Source of the DNA: Clostridia bacterium
Lineage (GTDB): Bacteria > Bacillota > Clostridia > Oscillospirales > Acutalibacteraceae
Direction of reading: 5' to 3'
NCBI GenBank assembly: GCA_017613735.1
Contig: JAGADF010000009.1
Span: 248,001-312,000 of the forward strand
Length of the DNA stretch: 64,000 bases
Positions within the stretch are counted from its first letter, which is position 1; the number at the start of each line of letters is the position of its first letter. The notes beneath the pieces are model-generated. The model did no database searches. It saw only the letters and a program-made list of their open reading frames with translations, and was not told where the DNA came from. This document shows positions 42,678 to 52,102 of this stretch, one piece after another. The translations under genes were made by a program, and so were the position numbers.

Positions 42678-43310
42678 ATGAATAAAGAAGTATCAAAAGG
42701 ATTATTGGAAATTAACGCCGTTTTTTTAAGACCCGAAGAGCCCTTTACCTGGGCAAGCGGTATTAAAAGCCCTATTTACTGTGACAACAGACTTATTCTG
42801 ACTGCGCCGAAGGTAAGGGATTTGGTTGAAAACGCTATTGCCGAAACGGTTAAAAAGGAATATCCCGACTGTCAGGCTCTTTTCGGCACGTCGACCGCGG
42901 GTATTGCTCACGCCGCTATTGCCGCAAGTATTTTAAATATGCCTATGGGTTATGTCCGCTCAGGAGCAAAGGACCACGGCAGACAGAATCAGATTGAAGG
43001 CAGGCTTGAAAAAGGTCAGAAGGTCGTAGTTGTTGAGGACCTTATTTCCACCGGCGGCTCGGTAATTGAGGTTGTTGACGTTCTTCGTGACGCCGGCGCT
43101 GACGTACTCGGCATTGTCAGTATTTTTACATACGGTATGAAAAAAGGTCTTGACAGACTTAAAGAGGCTAATGTTAAAAATATAAGCCTTACGGATTTTG
43201 ACACGACAATTGAAGTTGCCGCCGAAAACGGTTATATCAGACCCGATGACAAAGCAAAGCTTATTAAATTCAGAAATAATCCTTCTGACGAAAGCTGGAT
43301 AGGTGAATAA
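42678..43310 (+). CDS. pyrE: Orotate phosphoribosyltransferase
   Basis: Joins orotate to PRPP to form OMP. The 210-residue type I phosphoribosyltransferase has the PRPP motif [14 protein letters not shown] near residue 115, the flexible loop with [15 protein letters not shown] (about 94-108) and the N-terminal hood. SD AAGGAG. It precedes pyrB, with the stop close to the pyrB start. Confidence 0.96.
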   Translation: MNKEVSKGLLEINAVFLRPEEPFTWASGIKSPIYCDNRLILTAPKVRDLVENAIAETVKKEYPDCQALFGTSTAGIAHAAIAASILNMPMGYVRSGAKDHGRQNQIEGRLEKGQKVVVVEDLISTGGSVIEVVDVLRDAGADVLGIVSIFTYGMKKGLDRLKEANVKNISLTDFDTTIEVAAENGYIRPDDKAKLIKFRNNPSDESWIGE

Positions 43311-43311
43311 T

Positions 43312-44397
43312 ATGAAACATCTTATTGATATACGCGATTTGTCCGTTGAGGAGCTTGATTTTTTAATGGACACTGCTATTGATATTAAGAACAATCCCGA
43401 AAAATACAGTGAAAAATGCAAAGGCAAAAAGCTCGCCACTCTTTTCTTTGAGCCGTCTACAAGAACGAGATTAAGCTTTGAAGCGGCTATGTATGAACTC
43501 GGCGGTAACGTGCTCGGCTTTTCCGAAGCCGCAAGCTCTTCGTCCTCAAAAGGGGAGAGCGTTGCCGATACGGCGAGAATTGTCGGCTGTTACGCGGATA
43601 TTATTGCCATGCGCCATCCGAAAGAGGGGGCGCCGCTTGTTGCATCCGCTAAAGCGGGAATACCCGTTATAAATGCAGGTGACGGCGGTCATAATCATCC
43701 GACTCAGACTCTTGCCGATATTCTTACTATCCGTATAAAAAAAGGCGGTTTTGATAATCTTACCGTAGGTTTCTGCGGCGACCTTAAATACGGCAGAACG
43801 GTTCATTCGCTTATTGCCGCGCTTTCGAGGTATAAGAATGTTAAGCTCGTCCTTATTTCACCTGAAGAGTTGAGAGTTCCAAAATACGTTATTAAAGACA
43901 TAATTAACGGAAATAATATGGAATATGTCGAAACGGCAGACCTCGAAGAAGCTATTCCTTCGCTTGATATTCTTTATATGACAAGAATCCAGCGCGAGCG
44001 TTTTGACAGTAAGGATTCTTACGAAAGATTAAAGGACAGTTATGTGCTTAAAAGAAGCAAGCTCGAAAATGCCAAGAAAGACTTGTGCATTCTCCATCCG
44101 TTGCCCAGAGTAAACGAGATTTCCGTTGACGTTGACGACGACGAAAGAGCCTGCTACTTTGAACAGGCGCTGAACGGAAAATATATGAGAATGGCTTTGA
44201 TTTTAAAGCTTCTTGAGGAAGAATCCCTTAACAGTACTCAAAGCGTAAACGAAGATTTGATTTACACAATTAAATGTAAAAATCCCCGTTGCATAACCTC
44301 TGTTGAACAGGAATTGCCTCATATATTCAGGCTTACCGATAAAGCCAACGGAATATGCCGTTGCATTTACTGCGAATCAAAGGAAAAAAACACCTAA
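43312..44397 (+). CDS. pyrB: Aspartate carbamoyltransferase with C-terminal PyrI-type zinc site
   Basis: Condenses carbamoyl phosphate with aspartate. Residues 1-305 are a normal PyrB ([13 protein letters not shown] near 47; the 80s loop; HPLPRVNEI). About 55 further residues follow, with C322-x4-C327 and C351-x2-C354, the spacing of the zinc site of E. coli PyrI (109/114/138/141), with matching CKNPRCI and CRCIYCE context. The PyrI nucleotide-binding domain is absent and no pyrI gene is in the operon. GTG 43303 is in frame, but AGGTG at 43301-43305 suits ATG 43312. Last gene of the pyr operon. Confidence 0.93.
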   Translation: MKHLIDIRDLSVEELDFLMDTAIDIKNNPEKYSEKCKGKKLATLFFEPSTRTRLSFEAAMYELGGNVLGFSEAASSSSSKGESVADTARIVGCYADIIAMRHPKEGAPLVASAKAGIPVINAGDGGHNHPTQTLADILTIRIKKGGFDNLTVGFCGDLKYGRTVHSLIAALSRYKNVKLVLISPEELRVPKYVIKDIINGNNMEYVETADLEEAIPSLDILYMTRIQRERFDSKDSYERLKDSYVLKRSKLENAKKDLCILHPLPRVNEISVDVDDDERACYFEQALNGKYMRMALILKLLEEESLNSTQSVNEDLIYTIKCKNPRCITSVEQELPHIFRLTDKANGICRCIYCESKEKNT

Positions 44398-44438
44398 ATT
44401 TTGATAAAATAATGTCGATTTTTCGGCTCTTTGCTGTC

Positions 44439-44467
44439 TTGACTGAAAAGTTGTAATAATTTATAAT
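44439..44467 (+). promoter_or_regulatory. Sigma-A promoter of the pur operon
   Basis: -35 TTGACT (44439-44444), 17-base spacer, -10 TATAAT (44462-44467). The start of transcription at about 44475 lies just before the riboswitch. Confidence 0.8.
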
Positions 44468-44483
44468 TATTACATAAACAAAA

Positions 44484-44561
44484 TTACTTTTATAACTGAC
44501 GGAATTGTGGGTTAAACCACAGGGGAATAAAAGTAATAAGCTAATGTCGACCGTCTGGGCA
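44484..44561 (+). ncRNA. ZTP (pfl) riboswitch aptamer
   Basis: P1 is a perfect 11-bp stem (44484-44494 with 44528-44538). P2 is the hairpin GTGGGTTAAACCAC (44507-44520), followed by the conserved AGGGGA. GACGG (44498-44502) can form the pseudoknot with CCGTC (44551-44555), which leads into the conserved TGGGCA. This order is the pfl/ZTP motif, which senses ZMP/ZTP, the signal of 10-formyl-folate shortage, and switches on purine and folate genes. purE downstream fits. The call is from remembered consensus, not a covariance search. Confidence 0.87.
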
Positions 44562-44598
44562 GTCCTTAATTAAAATAGGATTGCCCTGTTTAATTTTT
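44557..44598 (+). terminator. ZTP-riboswitch terminator
   Basis: A 10-bp stem with one wobble (44557-44566 with 44577-44586) followed by a T-rich tract to 44598, then the purE SD. The 5' arm is part of the conserved TGGGCA of the aptamer, so ligand binding would prevent termination. Confidence 0.87.
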
Positions 44599-44608
44599 GG
44601 AGGTTTTT

Positions 44609-45094
44609 ATGAAAAAAATTGCTGTTATTATGGGCTCGGACAGTGACCTGCCCGTTGTTTCAAAAGCCATTGACGTTTTAAAGGAATTTGACGTTCCTTA
44701 TGAGGTTCACGTTTACTCGGCGCACAGAACTCCCGTTCAGGCAAGGGAATTTTCGCTTAACGCGCGTGCAAACGGTTTCGGCGCAATTATTGCCGCGGCA
44801 GGCAAGGCGGCTCACCTTGCGGGTGCAATCGCCGCAAACACAACTTTACCCGTAATAGGCATTCCCGTTAAGTCTTCAACTCTTGACGGGCTTGACGCTT
44901 TATTATCGACTGTTCAGATGCCTTCGGGCATTCCCGTCGCAACAGTAGCCATTGACGGCGCCGCTAATGCCGCTCTTTTAGCTTTGCAGATTCTTTCCGT
45001 GGAAGATGCATCTCTTGCCGAAAAGCTTGATAAAAAGCGTTTCGACGCTTCTGAAGCGGTACTTGAAAAAGATAAAAATATTTCTGAAAATTAT
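44609..45094 (+). CDS. purE: 5-(carboxyamino)imidazole ribonucleotide mutase / AIR carboxylase
   Basis: Forms CAIR in purine synthesis. The 162-residue protein has MGSDSDLPV at the start, the catalytic H39 in SAHRTP, and the AAAGKAAHL loop (62-70). In well-known class I enzymes this loop reads AGGAAHL; here Lys66 replaces a Gly. purK is absent from the cluster, so the enzyme may use AIR and CO2 directly rather than N5-CAIR (inference). The TTG at 44597 is inside the terminator tract; TGGAGG at 44598-44603 sets ATG 44609. Note the real stop is within the last codons before the purC SD. Confidence 0.92.
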
Positions 45095-45111
45095 TAATCG
45101 GAGGTTTTATT

Positions 45112-45822
45112 ATGGAAAAAACAGTTCAGATGTACGAAGGAAAAGCAAAAAAGGTTTTTGCAACAGATGATGAGAATTACTGCATTGTTTCCTATAAGGA
45201 CGATGCAACCGCATTTAACGGTCTTAAAAAAGGTACTATTGTCGGCAAGGGCGTTGTCAACAATAAGATGAGCAATTTCCTTATGCAGCTTCTTGAGAAG
45301 AAAGGCGTTCCAACACACTTCGTTGAAGAGCTTAACGACAGAGATACCGTTGTTAAAAAAGTTCAGATAGTTCCTCTTGAGGTTATTATCAGAAATATTT
45401 CCGCAGGCTCATTCGCAAAGCGTTACGGCGTTGAAGAGGGTATAGTTTTTGACGAGCCGACAATCGAGTTTTCCTATAAGTGCGACGAGCTTGACGACCC
45501 GCTTATCAATGATTACCACGCGCTTGCGTTAAAGCTCGCTACAAAAGAAGAAATTGAAAAAATAAAGGAACTTGCTTTTAAGGTAAATGACGTACTTAAA
45601 GAGTATTTCCTTTCGCTTAACATAAAGCTTGTTGATTTCAAGCTTGAATTCGGCAGACTTCCCGACGGCACAATTGTTCTTGCGGACGAAATCTCGCCCG
45701 ATACATGCCGTTTCTGGGACGCCGATACAAACGAAAAGCTTGACAAAGACCGTTTCCGCAGAGATATGGGCGGTGTTGAAGACGCTTATAAAGAAATGAT
45801 GAGAAGAGTTTTCGGTGAATAA
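45112..45822 (+). CDS. purC: SAICAR synthase
   Basis: Joins aspartate to CAIR, with ATP, to give SAICAR. The 236-residue protein has [11 protein letters not shown] at the N-terminus, [28 protein letters not shown] and [14 protein letters not shown], all typical of bacterial PurC. SD GGAGG. purB, the lyase for the next step, is not in the window and must lie elsewhere. Confidence 0.96.
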   Translation: MEKTVQMYEGKAKKVFATDDENYCIVSYKDDATAFNGLKKGTIVGKGVVNNKMSNFLMQLLEKKGVPTHFVEELNDRDTVVKKVQIVPLEVIIRNISAGSFAKRYGVEEGIVFDEPTIEFSYKCDELDDPLINDYHALALKLATKEEIEKIKELAFKVNDVLKEYFLSLNIKLVDFKLEFGRLPDGTIVLADEISPDTCRFWDADTNEKLDKDRFRRDMGGVEDAYKEMMRRVFGE

Positions 45823-45840
45823 TTAATCGGAGGAAAACAA

Positions 45841-47265
45841 ATGGGAGGATTTTTCGGTATTGCTTCCAATAAGGACTGTATGATGGACGTGTTCTTCGGA
45901 ACCGACTATCATTCGCATCTTGGAACATACTGCGGCGGACTTGCCGCTTACGACAGCGAAATCGGTTTGCAAAGACAAATTCATAAAATCGGCAACTCGC
46001 CCTTCAGAACAAAGTTTGAAAAGATTTTTGACGAAATGAAGGGCACTTCGGCGATAGGCTGTATCAGCGACACTTATCCGCAGCCTATGCTCATCCGTTC
46101 AAATCTCGGCACTTACGCTATTTCAATGGTAGGTATAATCAATAATGCCGATGAGCTTATTGACAAATACCTTTCAAACGTCGGCATGCATTTTGACGCC
46201 ATGACCGGCGGTCACGTAAACTCGACCGAGCTTTTTGCAGCGCTTATCAATCAAAAAAACGATTTTAAGGACGGAATACGCTTTGCGCAGGAGTCGATTG
46301 AGGGAACAGCTTCAATTCTGATTCTTACCGAAAGGGGAAGTATAATTGCAGCGCGTGACCTCGTAGGAAGACTTCCCGTAATAATCGGTAAAAACGATAA
46401 CGGATTTGCCGTTTCTTTTGAATCCTTCGCTTATCAGAAATTAGGTTATGAGGATTATAAGGAACTCGGCCCCGGCGAAATCGTTGAATTTGACTGTAAG
46501 GAAATTAAACAGTTAATGCCTCCCGAAAAGAAAATGAAAATCTGTTCTTTCCTCTGGTCATATTACGGTTACCCGACGTCCACCTATGAGGGCGTTAACG
46601 TTGAGGTAATGCGTTACCGTAACGGAAGAATCCTCGCTCAGCTTGATGAGAAAAATCATCCCGACTTTAAAATAGACAGCGTTGGCGGCGTTCCCGATTC
46701 AGGCACTGCTCACGCTATAGGCTATTCAAATGAAAGCTCACTGCCATTTGCAAGAGCGTTTATAAAATACACTCCCACATGGTCGAGAAGCTTTATGCCG
46801 ACAAATCAGAGCGACAGAAACAAGGTTGCTAAAATGAAGCAGGTTCCCGTATTCGATTTAATTAAGGGTAAAAACCTTTTATTTGTCGATGACTCAATCG
46901 TCAGGGGAACTCAGTTGAGGGAAACCGTTGAATTTCTTTATGAAAACGGCGCGTCAAGCGTTCATATGCGTTCTGCATGTCCGCCGATTATGTACGGTTG
47001 TAAATTCCTTAACTTCTCTCGCTCGACAAGCGAAATGGAACTTCTTGCAAGAAGAGTTATTCTTGAATACGAAGGCGAGGAAGGCTTTAACCATCTTGCC
47101 GAATATTCGGATTCTTCAACCGAAAGAGGCAAAATGTTGAGAAAGATTATTTGCGAAAAGCTTAATTTTGCTTCTCTTGAATTCCAGTCACTTGAGGGAA
47201 TTATCGAGGCTATAGGAATTGACAGGGAAAAACTTTGTACCTATTGCTGGGACGGAAAGGAATAA
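45841..47265 (+). CDS. purF: Amidophosphoribosyltransferase-like protein without the catalytic cysteine
   Basis: First step of purine synthesis: PRPP to phosphoribosylamine. The 474-residue protein has an N-terminal Ntn glutaminase-like domain and a C-terminal phosphoribosyltransferase domain with the PRPP motif [13 protein letters not shown] near residue 350. In normal PurF, Cys follows Met and is the nucleophile; here residue 2 is Gly (MGGFFGI), and the usual LQHRGQ block reads SHLGTYCGG. Cysteines in KICSF, SACPP and LCTYC match positions expected for a 4Fe-4S cluster. Such proteins are widespread in Clostridia as I recall; ammonia use is inferred. SD GGAGG. Confidence 0.88.
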   Translation: MGGFFGIASNKDCMMDVFFGTDYHSHLGTYCGGLAAYDSEIGLQRQIHKIGNSPFRTKFEKIFDEMKGTSAIGCISDTYPQPMLIRSNLGTYAISMVGIINNADELIDKYLSNVGMHFDAMTGGHVNSTELFAALINQKNDFKDGIRFAQESIEGTASILILTERGSIIAARDLVGRLPVIIGKNDNGFAVSFESFAYQKLGYEDYKELGPGEIVEFDCKEIKQLMPPEKKMKICSFLWSYYGYPTSTYEGVNVEVMRYRNGRILAQLDEKNHPDFKIDSVGGVPDSGTAHAIGYSNESSLPFARAFIKYTPTWSRSFMPTNQSDRNKVAKMKQVPVFDLIKGKNLLFVDDSIVRGTQLRETVEFLYENGASSVHMRSACPPIMYGCKFLNFSRSTSEMELLARRVILEYEGEEGFNHLAEYSDSSTERGKMLRKIICEKLNFASLEFQSLEGIIEAIGIDREKLCTYCWDGKE

Positions 47266-47267
47266 TT

Positions 47268-48311
47268 ATGAATACCAATTCAAAATCCGATTCATACGCA
47301 GCCGCGGGTGTTGATATTACCGCGGGTTACAAAGCAGTTGAATTGATGAAAACGCATATCGCAAGAACCTTTGCAAACGGCGCGGCATCTGATATCGGCG
47401 GCTTCGGCGGTTGCTTTGACCTTGACTTAACGGGTATTTCGAAGCCTGTTCTCGTAAGCGGTACCGACGGCGTAGGAACAAAGCTTAAACTCGCTTTTCT
47501 TATGGACAAACACGATACGGTCGGCATTGACTGCGTAGCCATGTGCGTAAACGATATTATATGCTGCGGAGCAAAACCGTTATTCTTCCTCGATTATATT
47601 GCCTGCGGCAAGAACTACCCCGAAAAAATCGCTTCTATTGTTTCGGGCGTTGCAGAAGGCTGCGTACAGTCGGGCGCCGCGTTAATCGGCGGTGAGACCG
47701 CTGAAATGCCCGGTTTTTACCCCGTTGACGAATACGACCTTGCCGGTTTTTCCGTCGGCGTAGCCGATAAGAACAGAATAATCGATAATTCAAAAATGAA
47801 TGAGGGAGACGTCATTATTGCTCTTCCTTCAAGCGGAGTTCATTCAAACGGCTTTTCGCTTGTAAGAAAGGTTTTTGACGTTGAAAACAGCGATATCAAA
47901 TTGCCCGTTGAAGCGCTGGGTGGCAAATCAATAGGCGAGACCTTACTTACGCCTACAAAGATTTATGTAAAACCCGTGCTTAAGCTTCTTGAACAGATTA
48001 CGGTTAAAGGTATTTCCCATATTACAGGCGGCGGTTTCTATGAAAACATTCCGAGAAGCATTCCAAAAGGACTCGGCGCAAAGATTAATAAAGCCGATAT
48101 AAAAATACTTCCTATTTTCAATCTGATTGCCGAAAAGGGCGGTATTTCCGAAAGAGATATGTTCAACACCTTTAATATGGGCGTAGGTATGAGCATCGTT
48201 GTATCAAAAGAAGACGCCGACAAAGCGGTTTCGGTTCTTAAGGAGAATGGCGAGGACGCTTATATTATCGGCGAAATCATTAAAAGCGACGAGGGTGTAA
48301 ATATATGCTGA
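47268..48311 (+). CDS. purM: AIR synthase (phosphoribosylformylglycinamidine cyclo-ligase)
   Basis: Closes FGAM to AIR with ATP. The 347-residue PurM has [11 protein letters not shown] near the N-terminus, [17 protein letters not shown], the glycine-rich [11 protein letters not shown] and the C-terminal [10 protein letters not shown]. The frame extends up to 47235 within purF, but AAAGGAA before ATG 47268 decides. It overlaps purN by 7 bases. It shares its fold with the PurL core encoded downstream. Confidence 0.95.
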   Translation: MNTNSKSDSYAAAGVDITAGYKAVELMKTHIARTFANGAASDIGGFGGCFDLDLTGISKPVLVSGTDGVGTKLKLAFLMDKHDTVGIDCVAMCVNDIICCGAKPLFFLDYIACGKNYPEKIASIVSGVAEGCVQSGAALIGGETAEMPGFYPVDEYDLAGFSVGVADKNRIIDNSKMNEGDVIIALPSSGVHSNGFSLVRKVFDVENSDIKLPVEALGGKSIGETLLTPTKIYVKPVLKLLEQITVKGISHITGGGFYENIPRSIPKGLGAKINKADIKILPIFNLIAEKGGISERDMFNTFNMGVGMSIVVSKEDADKAVSVLKENGEDAYIIGEIIKSDEGVNIC

Positions 48312-48913
48312 AAACACGAATTGCAGTTCTTGTTTCCGGCGGCGGAACCAATCTTCAGGCTTTAATTGACGCTCAGAAAAAAGGCATTATCAACAGCGGT
48401 GAACTAGTCCTTGTTATTTCAGATAACCCTAATGCCTACGCGCTTGAAAGAGCTAAAAATAACGGTATTGACACCTTTGTCGTAAATAAAAAGGAATGTT
48501 CTTCGCAGGCTGATTTTGAACAGAGAATTATTGATTCTCTTGAAGAAAACCGAATTGATTTGATTGTACTTGCGGGATTTATGAAGATACTTACGGCGAA
48601 TTTTACTTCGCGTTATCCCGAAAGAATAATAAATATTCACCCGTCTCTTATACCTTCGTTTTGCGGCGAGGGCTTTTACGGACTTAAGGTTCACGAAAAA
48701 GCTCTCGAATACGGCGTAAAGGTTACGGGCGCAACAACACATTTTGTTAATGAAATACCCGACGGCGGAAAGATTATTATGCAGAAAGCAGTTGAAATTC
48801 TTGACGGCGACACTCCCGAAATTCTTCAGAAAAGGGTTATGGAGCAGGCTGAATGGATTATTCTTCCGCTTTCCGTTGAAAAGGTATCAAAAATAATAAA
48901 GGAGAGTAAATAA
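48305..48913 (+). CDS. purN: Phosphoribosylglycinamide formyltransferase
   Basis: Formylates GAR with 10-formyl-THF. The 202-residue folate-dependent enzyme has [15 protein letters not shown] at the start, the catalytic Asn/His in [11 protein letters not shown] and the Asp loop in [13 protein letters not shown]. The insertion [12 protein letters not shown] after the catalytic block is common in Clostridia. It shares folate need with the AICAR formyltransferase and glyA in the same operon. SD GAGGGTG. Confidence 0.95.
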   Translation: MLKTRIAVLVSGGGTNLQALIDAQKKGIINSGELVLVISDNPNAYALERAKNNGIDTFVVNKKECSSQADFEQRIIDSLEENRIDLIVLAGFMKILTANFTSRYPERIINIHPSLIPSFCGEGFYGLKVHEKALEYGVKVTGATTHFVNEIPDGGKIIMQKAVEILDGDTPEILQKRVMEQAEWIILPLSVEKVSKIIKESK

Positions 48914-49632
48914 TGGACATCTACAAGGTAAATGACATCGGCGAACTTATTGAGGGTAATTCCTACGTCGGCAGAGGTATTGTCATAGGCAAAACCGCCG
49001 ATTCCAAAAAAGCTTGCTGCGCATATTTCATTATGGGCAGAAGCGCTAATTCAAGAAACAGGATTTTCACGGTTAAAAACGGCGAAGTATTCACAGAGCC
49101 TTTTGATGTTTCAAAGGTTGAAGACCCGAGCCTTATTATTTACGCGGCTGTAAGACAGTTTGAAAATAATCTTATTGTCACAAACGGCGACCAGACAGAC
49201 ACGATATACGACGGATTAAAGGACGGAAAATGCTTCAATAAATCCCTTTCGACAAGGTGTTTTGAGCCTGACAGTCCTAACTTTACTCCGAGAATAAGCG
49301 GTATGCTTACCTTTGAAAACGGCGATTTTACATACAAAATGAGCATTCTAAAGAGCATTGACGCCGAAGGCAGCGACTGCGCGCGTTACAGCTTCAGCTA
49401 TCCTTCGAAAGCAGGTTTAGGTCATTTCATCCACACATATGTCTGTGATGGTAATCCCATTCCTACCTTCCAGGGCGAACCAGAAAGAGTTGAAATTGAT
49501 TCAGATATTGACATATTTACAAATAAACTCTGGAACGCTCTTGACAATGACAATAAAATTTCGCTTTATGTTCGCTATGTTGACCTTGAAAGCGGCGAAT
49601 ATGACGAAAGATTAATCAATAAAAACAAATAA
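48913..49632 (+). CDS. purO: IMP cyclohydrolase, archaeal PurO type
   Basis: Closes FAICAR to IMP. The 239-residue protein is unrelated to the IMP cyclohydrolase domain of bacterial PurH. It matches the PurO family (Ntn-hydrolase-like fold), with GNSYVGRGIVIG near residue 15, YFIMGRSANSRNR (about 38-50) and NLIVTNGDQTD. It directly precedes a stand-alone AICAR formyltransferase, so the two replace bifunctional PurH. One-base overlap with purN; SD AAAGGAG. Confidence 0.9.
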   Translation: MDIYKVNDIGELIEGNSYVGRGIVIGKTADSKKACCAYFIMGRSANSRNRIFTVKNGEVFTEPFDVSKVEDPSLIIYAAVRQFENNLIVTNGDQTDTIYDGLKDGKCFNKSLSTRCFEPDSPNFTPRISGMLTFENGDFTYKMSILKSIDAEGSDCARYSFSYPSKAGLGHFIHTYVCDGNPIPTFQGEPERVEIDSDIDIFTNKLWNALDNDNKISLYVRYVDLESGEYDERLINKNK

Positions 49633-49650
49633 TATAAAGGAGTAATTAAG

Positions 49651-50835
49651 ATGAAAGAATTTGAACTTAAGTACGGTTGCAACCCCAATCAGAAGCCCTC
49701 TAAAATCTATATGAAGGACGGAAGCGACCTTCCCATTGAAATACTTTCGGGCAGACCGGGTTATATCAATTTCCTTGACGCTTTCAATTCATGGCAGCTT
49801 GTAAAAGAGCTTAAAGAAGCTCTCGGACTTCCCGCAGTTACATCCTTTAAGCACGTCAGCCCGACTTCGGCTGCCGTAGGCGTAAAGCTTTCGGACAAGC
49901 TTAAAAAAGCCTGCTTTGTCGACGATATAGAGGGACTTGACGATTCTCCGCTTGCCTGCGCTTACGCAAGAGCAAGAGGCACGGACCGTATGTGCTCATT
50001 CGGCGACTGGGTTGCGCTTTCAGACGTTTGCGACGTTACAACTGCTTTGCTTATTAAACGCGAAGTTTCCGACGGCATTATCGCTCCCGGTTATGAGCCG
50101 GAAGCTCTAGAAATTCTCAAATCTAAGAGAAAGGGCAACTATAACATAGTTAAAATCGACCCTGACTATATTCCTGAAGAGCAGGAAACAAAGGATGTTT
50201 TCGGAATTACTTTTGAACAGGGAAGAAACAACTTCAAAATCAACCGTGAATTACTTTCAAACGTTGTTACGGCTAATAAAGAGCTTCCCGACAGCGCAAT
50301 CCGCGACCTTATAATCTCACTTATTACTCTTAAATATACGCAGTCGAATTCAGTTTGCTTTGCAGTTGACGGTCAGGCTATAGGCGTAGGCGCAGGTCAG
50401 CAGTCAAGAATTCACTGCACCCGTCTTGCAGGTTCAAAGGCTGACACCTGGTTCCTTCGTCAGGCTGACAAAGTTCTTAATCTTCCTTTCAGAGAAGACA
50501 TAGGCAGACCCGAAAGAGACAATGTTATCGACGGTTATATTAACCAGAATGAAGAAGACGTTTGTGCAGACGGCAACTGGCAGAAATACTTTACAGTTCA
50601 GCCTTCGCCGTTTACACGCGAGGAACAGAGAGCTTATCTCGACACCGTAAGCGGCGTTGCTCTCGGTTCCGACGCATTCTTCCCGTTCGGCGACAATATT
50701 GAAAGAGCTTATAAGAGCGGCGTTAAGTATATTGCCGAGCCCGGCGGCTCCATCCGTGACGACCTTGTAATTGAAACCTGCGACAAATACGGTATCGCTA
50801 TGGCGTTTACGGGAATGAGACTTTTCCACCATTAA
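49651..50835 (+). CDS. purH: Stand-alone AICAR formyltransferase (PurH C-domain)
   Basis: Formylates AICAR with 10-formyl-THF. The 394-residue protein has only the transformylase part of PurH: LKYGCNPNQKPS at the start, the catalytic Lys-His in SFKHVSPTSAAVG (about 72), QSNSVCFAVDGQAIGVGAGQ and the terminal MRLFHH. The MGS-like IMP cyclohydrolase domain that normally precedes it is missing, its job taken by purO upstream. The symbol purH is used for the shared domain only. SD AAAGGAG. Confidence 0.92.
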   Translation: MKEFELKYGCNPNQKPSKIYMKDGSDLPIEILSGRPGYINFLDAFNSWQLVKELKEALGLPAVTSFKHVSPTSAAVGVKLSDKLKKACFVDDIEGLDDSPLACAYARARGTDRMCSFGDWVALSDVCDVTTALLIKREVSDGIIAPGYEPEALEILKSKRKGNYNIVKIDPDYIPEEQETKDVFGITFEQGRNNFKINRELLSNVVTANKELPDSAIRDLIISLITLKYTQSNSVCFAVDGQAIGVGAGQQSRIHCTRLAGSKADTWFLRQADKVLNLPFREDIGRPERDNVIDGYINQNEEDVCADGNWQKYFTVQPSPFTREEQRAYLDTVSGVALGSDAFFPFGDNIERAYKSGVKYIAEPGGSIRDDLVIETCDKYGIAMAFTGMRLFHH

Positions 50836-50853
50836 TTTATTAGGAGAATACAG

Positions 50854-52089
50854 ATGCAGTTTTTAGATGAATTAAAACAGTATGACAACGACGTATACGA
50901 AGCCTGTAATGCCGAGCTGAAACGTCAGCAGGGCAATATAGAGCTTATTGCTTCGGAAAATATTGTTTCAAAGGGCGTATTGCTTGCTATGGGCAGCGTT
51001 CTGACGAATAAATATGCCGAGGGATATCCCGACCACCGTTATTACGGCGGTTGTCAGTGCGTTGACGTTGTTGAAAATATCGCAAGAGAAAGGGCTAAAA
51101 AGCTCTTTGGCGCTGAGCACGCCAACGTTCAGCCTCATTCGGGAGCTAACGCTAATCTTGCGGCGTTTTTCGCTCTTCTCGAACAGGGCGATACGGTTAT
51201 GGGCATGAGCCTTGCTCACGGCGGTCATTTGTCACACGGTTCACCCGTTAATATTTCGGGTAAATACTTCAATATTGTTCCTTACGGAGTTAACAGCGAG
51301 ACGGAAACAATTGATTATGACGAGATGGAAAGACTTGCTCTCGAATGCAAGCCTAAAATGATTGTTTCGGGCGCTTCGGCTTATCCGAGAATTATTGATT
51401 TCAAGCGTATACGCGAGATATGCGATAAAGTCGGCGCATATATGATGGTTGATATTGCTCATATTGCCGGCCTCGTTGCCGCCGGTCTTCATCCGTCGCC
51501 CGTACCTTATGCCGACATTGTTACAACAACTACGCATAAAACCCTTCGCGGACCGAGAGGCGGTTTAATCCTTTGTAAAGAACAGTATGCCAAGCAGATT
51601 GACAAGGCTATATTCCCCGGTACTCAGGGCGGCCCGTTAATGCATATTATTGCGGCTAAGGCTGTTGCTTTCGGCGAAGCTCTTACGCCCGAATTCAAGG
51701 TGTATCAGGAACAGATTGTCAAGAACGCCAAAGTTCTTTCCGAAGATTTATTGAACGAGGGCTTTAAGCTCGTTTCCGGCGGAACTGACAATCACCTTAT
51801 GCTTCTTAACCTTATTCCTTTCGGCGTTACGGGCAAAGACCTTGAAAAACGTCTTGACGAGGTTCATATCACGGCTAATAAAAACGCCATCCCCAACGAC
51901 CCCGAAAGTCCTTTTGTTACAAGCGGCTTAAGAGTAGGTACTCCCGCGGTTACCACAAGAGGTTTCAAAGAAGACGAAATGCACCTTATTTCAAAGTGGA
52001 TTAAAGACATCACAGTTGATTTTGAGGGCAACAGAGAAAGAGTTCTCGGCGAAGTCAAGGAGCTCTGCGATAAATATCCGATTTATTGA
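50854..52089 (+). CDS. glyA: Serine hydroxymethyltransferase
   Basis: PLP enzyme that turns serine and THF into glycine and methylene-THF. The 411-residue protein has [11 protein letters not shown] (about 29), [14 protein letters not shown], and the PLP lysine K229 in [14 protein letters not shown]. Inside the pur operon it supplies glycine for PurD and one-carbon units for PurN and the AICAR formyltransferase, which also fits control by a folate-stress riboswitch. SD TAGGAGA. Confidence 0.97.
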   Translation: MQFLDELKQYDNDVYEACNAELKRQQGNIELIASENIVSKGVLLAMGSVLTNKYAEGYPDHRYYGGCQCVDVVENIARERAKKLFGAEHANVQPHSGANANLAAFFALLEQGDTVMGMSLAHGGHLSHGSPVNISGKYFNIVPYGVNSETETIDYDEMERLALECKPKMIVSGASAYPRIIDFKRIREICDKVGAYMMVDIAHIAGLVAAGLHPSPVPYADIVTTTTHKTLRGPRGGLILCKEQYAKQIDKAIFPGTQGGPLMHIIAAKAVAFGEALTPEFKVYQEQIVKNAKVLSEDLLNEGFKLVSGGTDNHLMLLNLIPFGVTGKDLEKRLDEVHITANKNAIPNDPESPFVTSGLRVGTPAVTTRGFKEDEMHLISKWIKDITVDFEGNRERVLGEVKELCDKYPIY

Positions 52090-52102
52090 TTGAGGAATTA
52101 TT

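Noticed and set aside
44597..44608. TTG start extending purE
   Set aside because: It sits in the riboswitch terminator tract and ahead of the SD.
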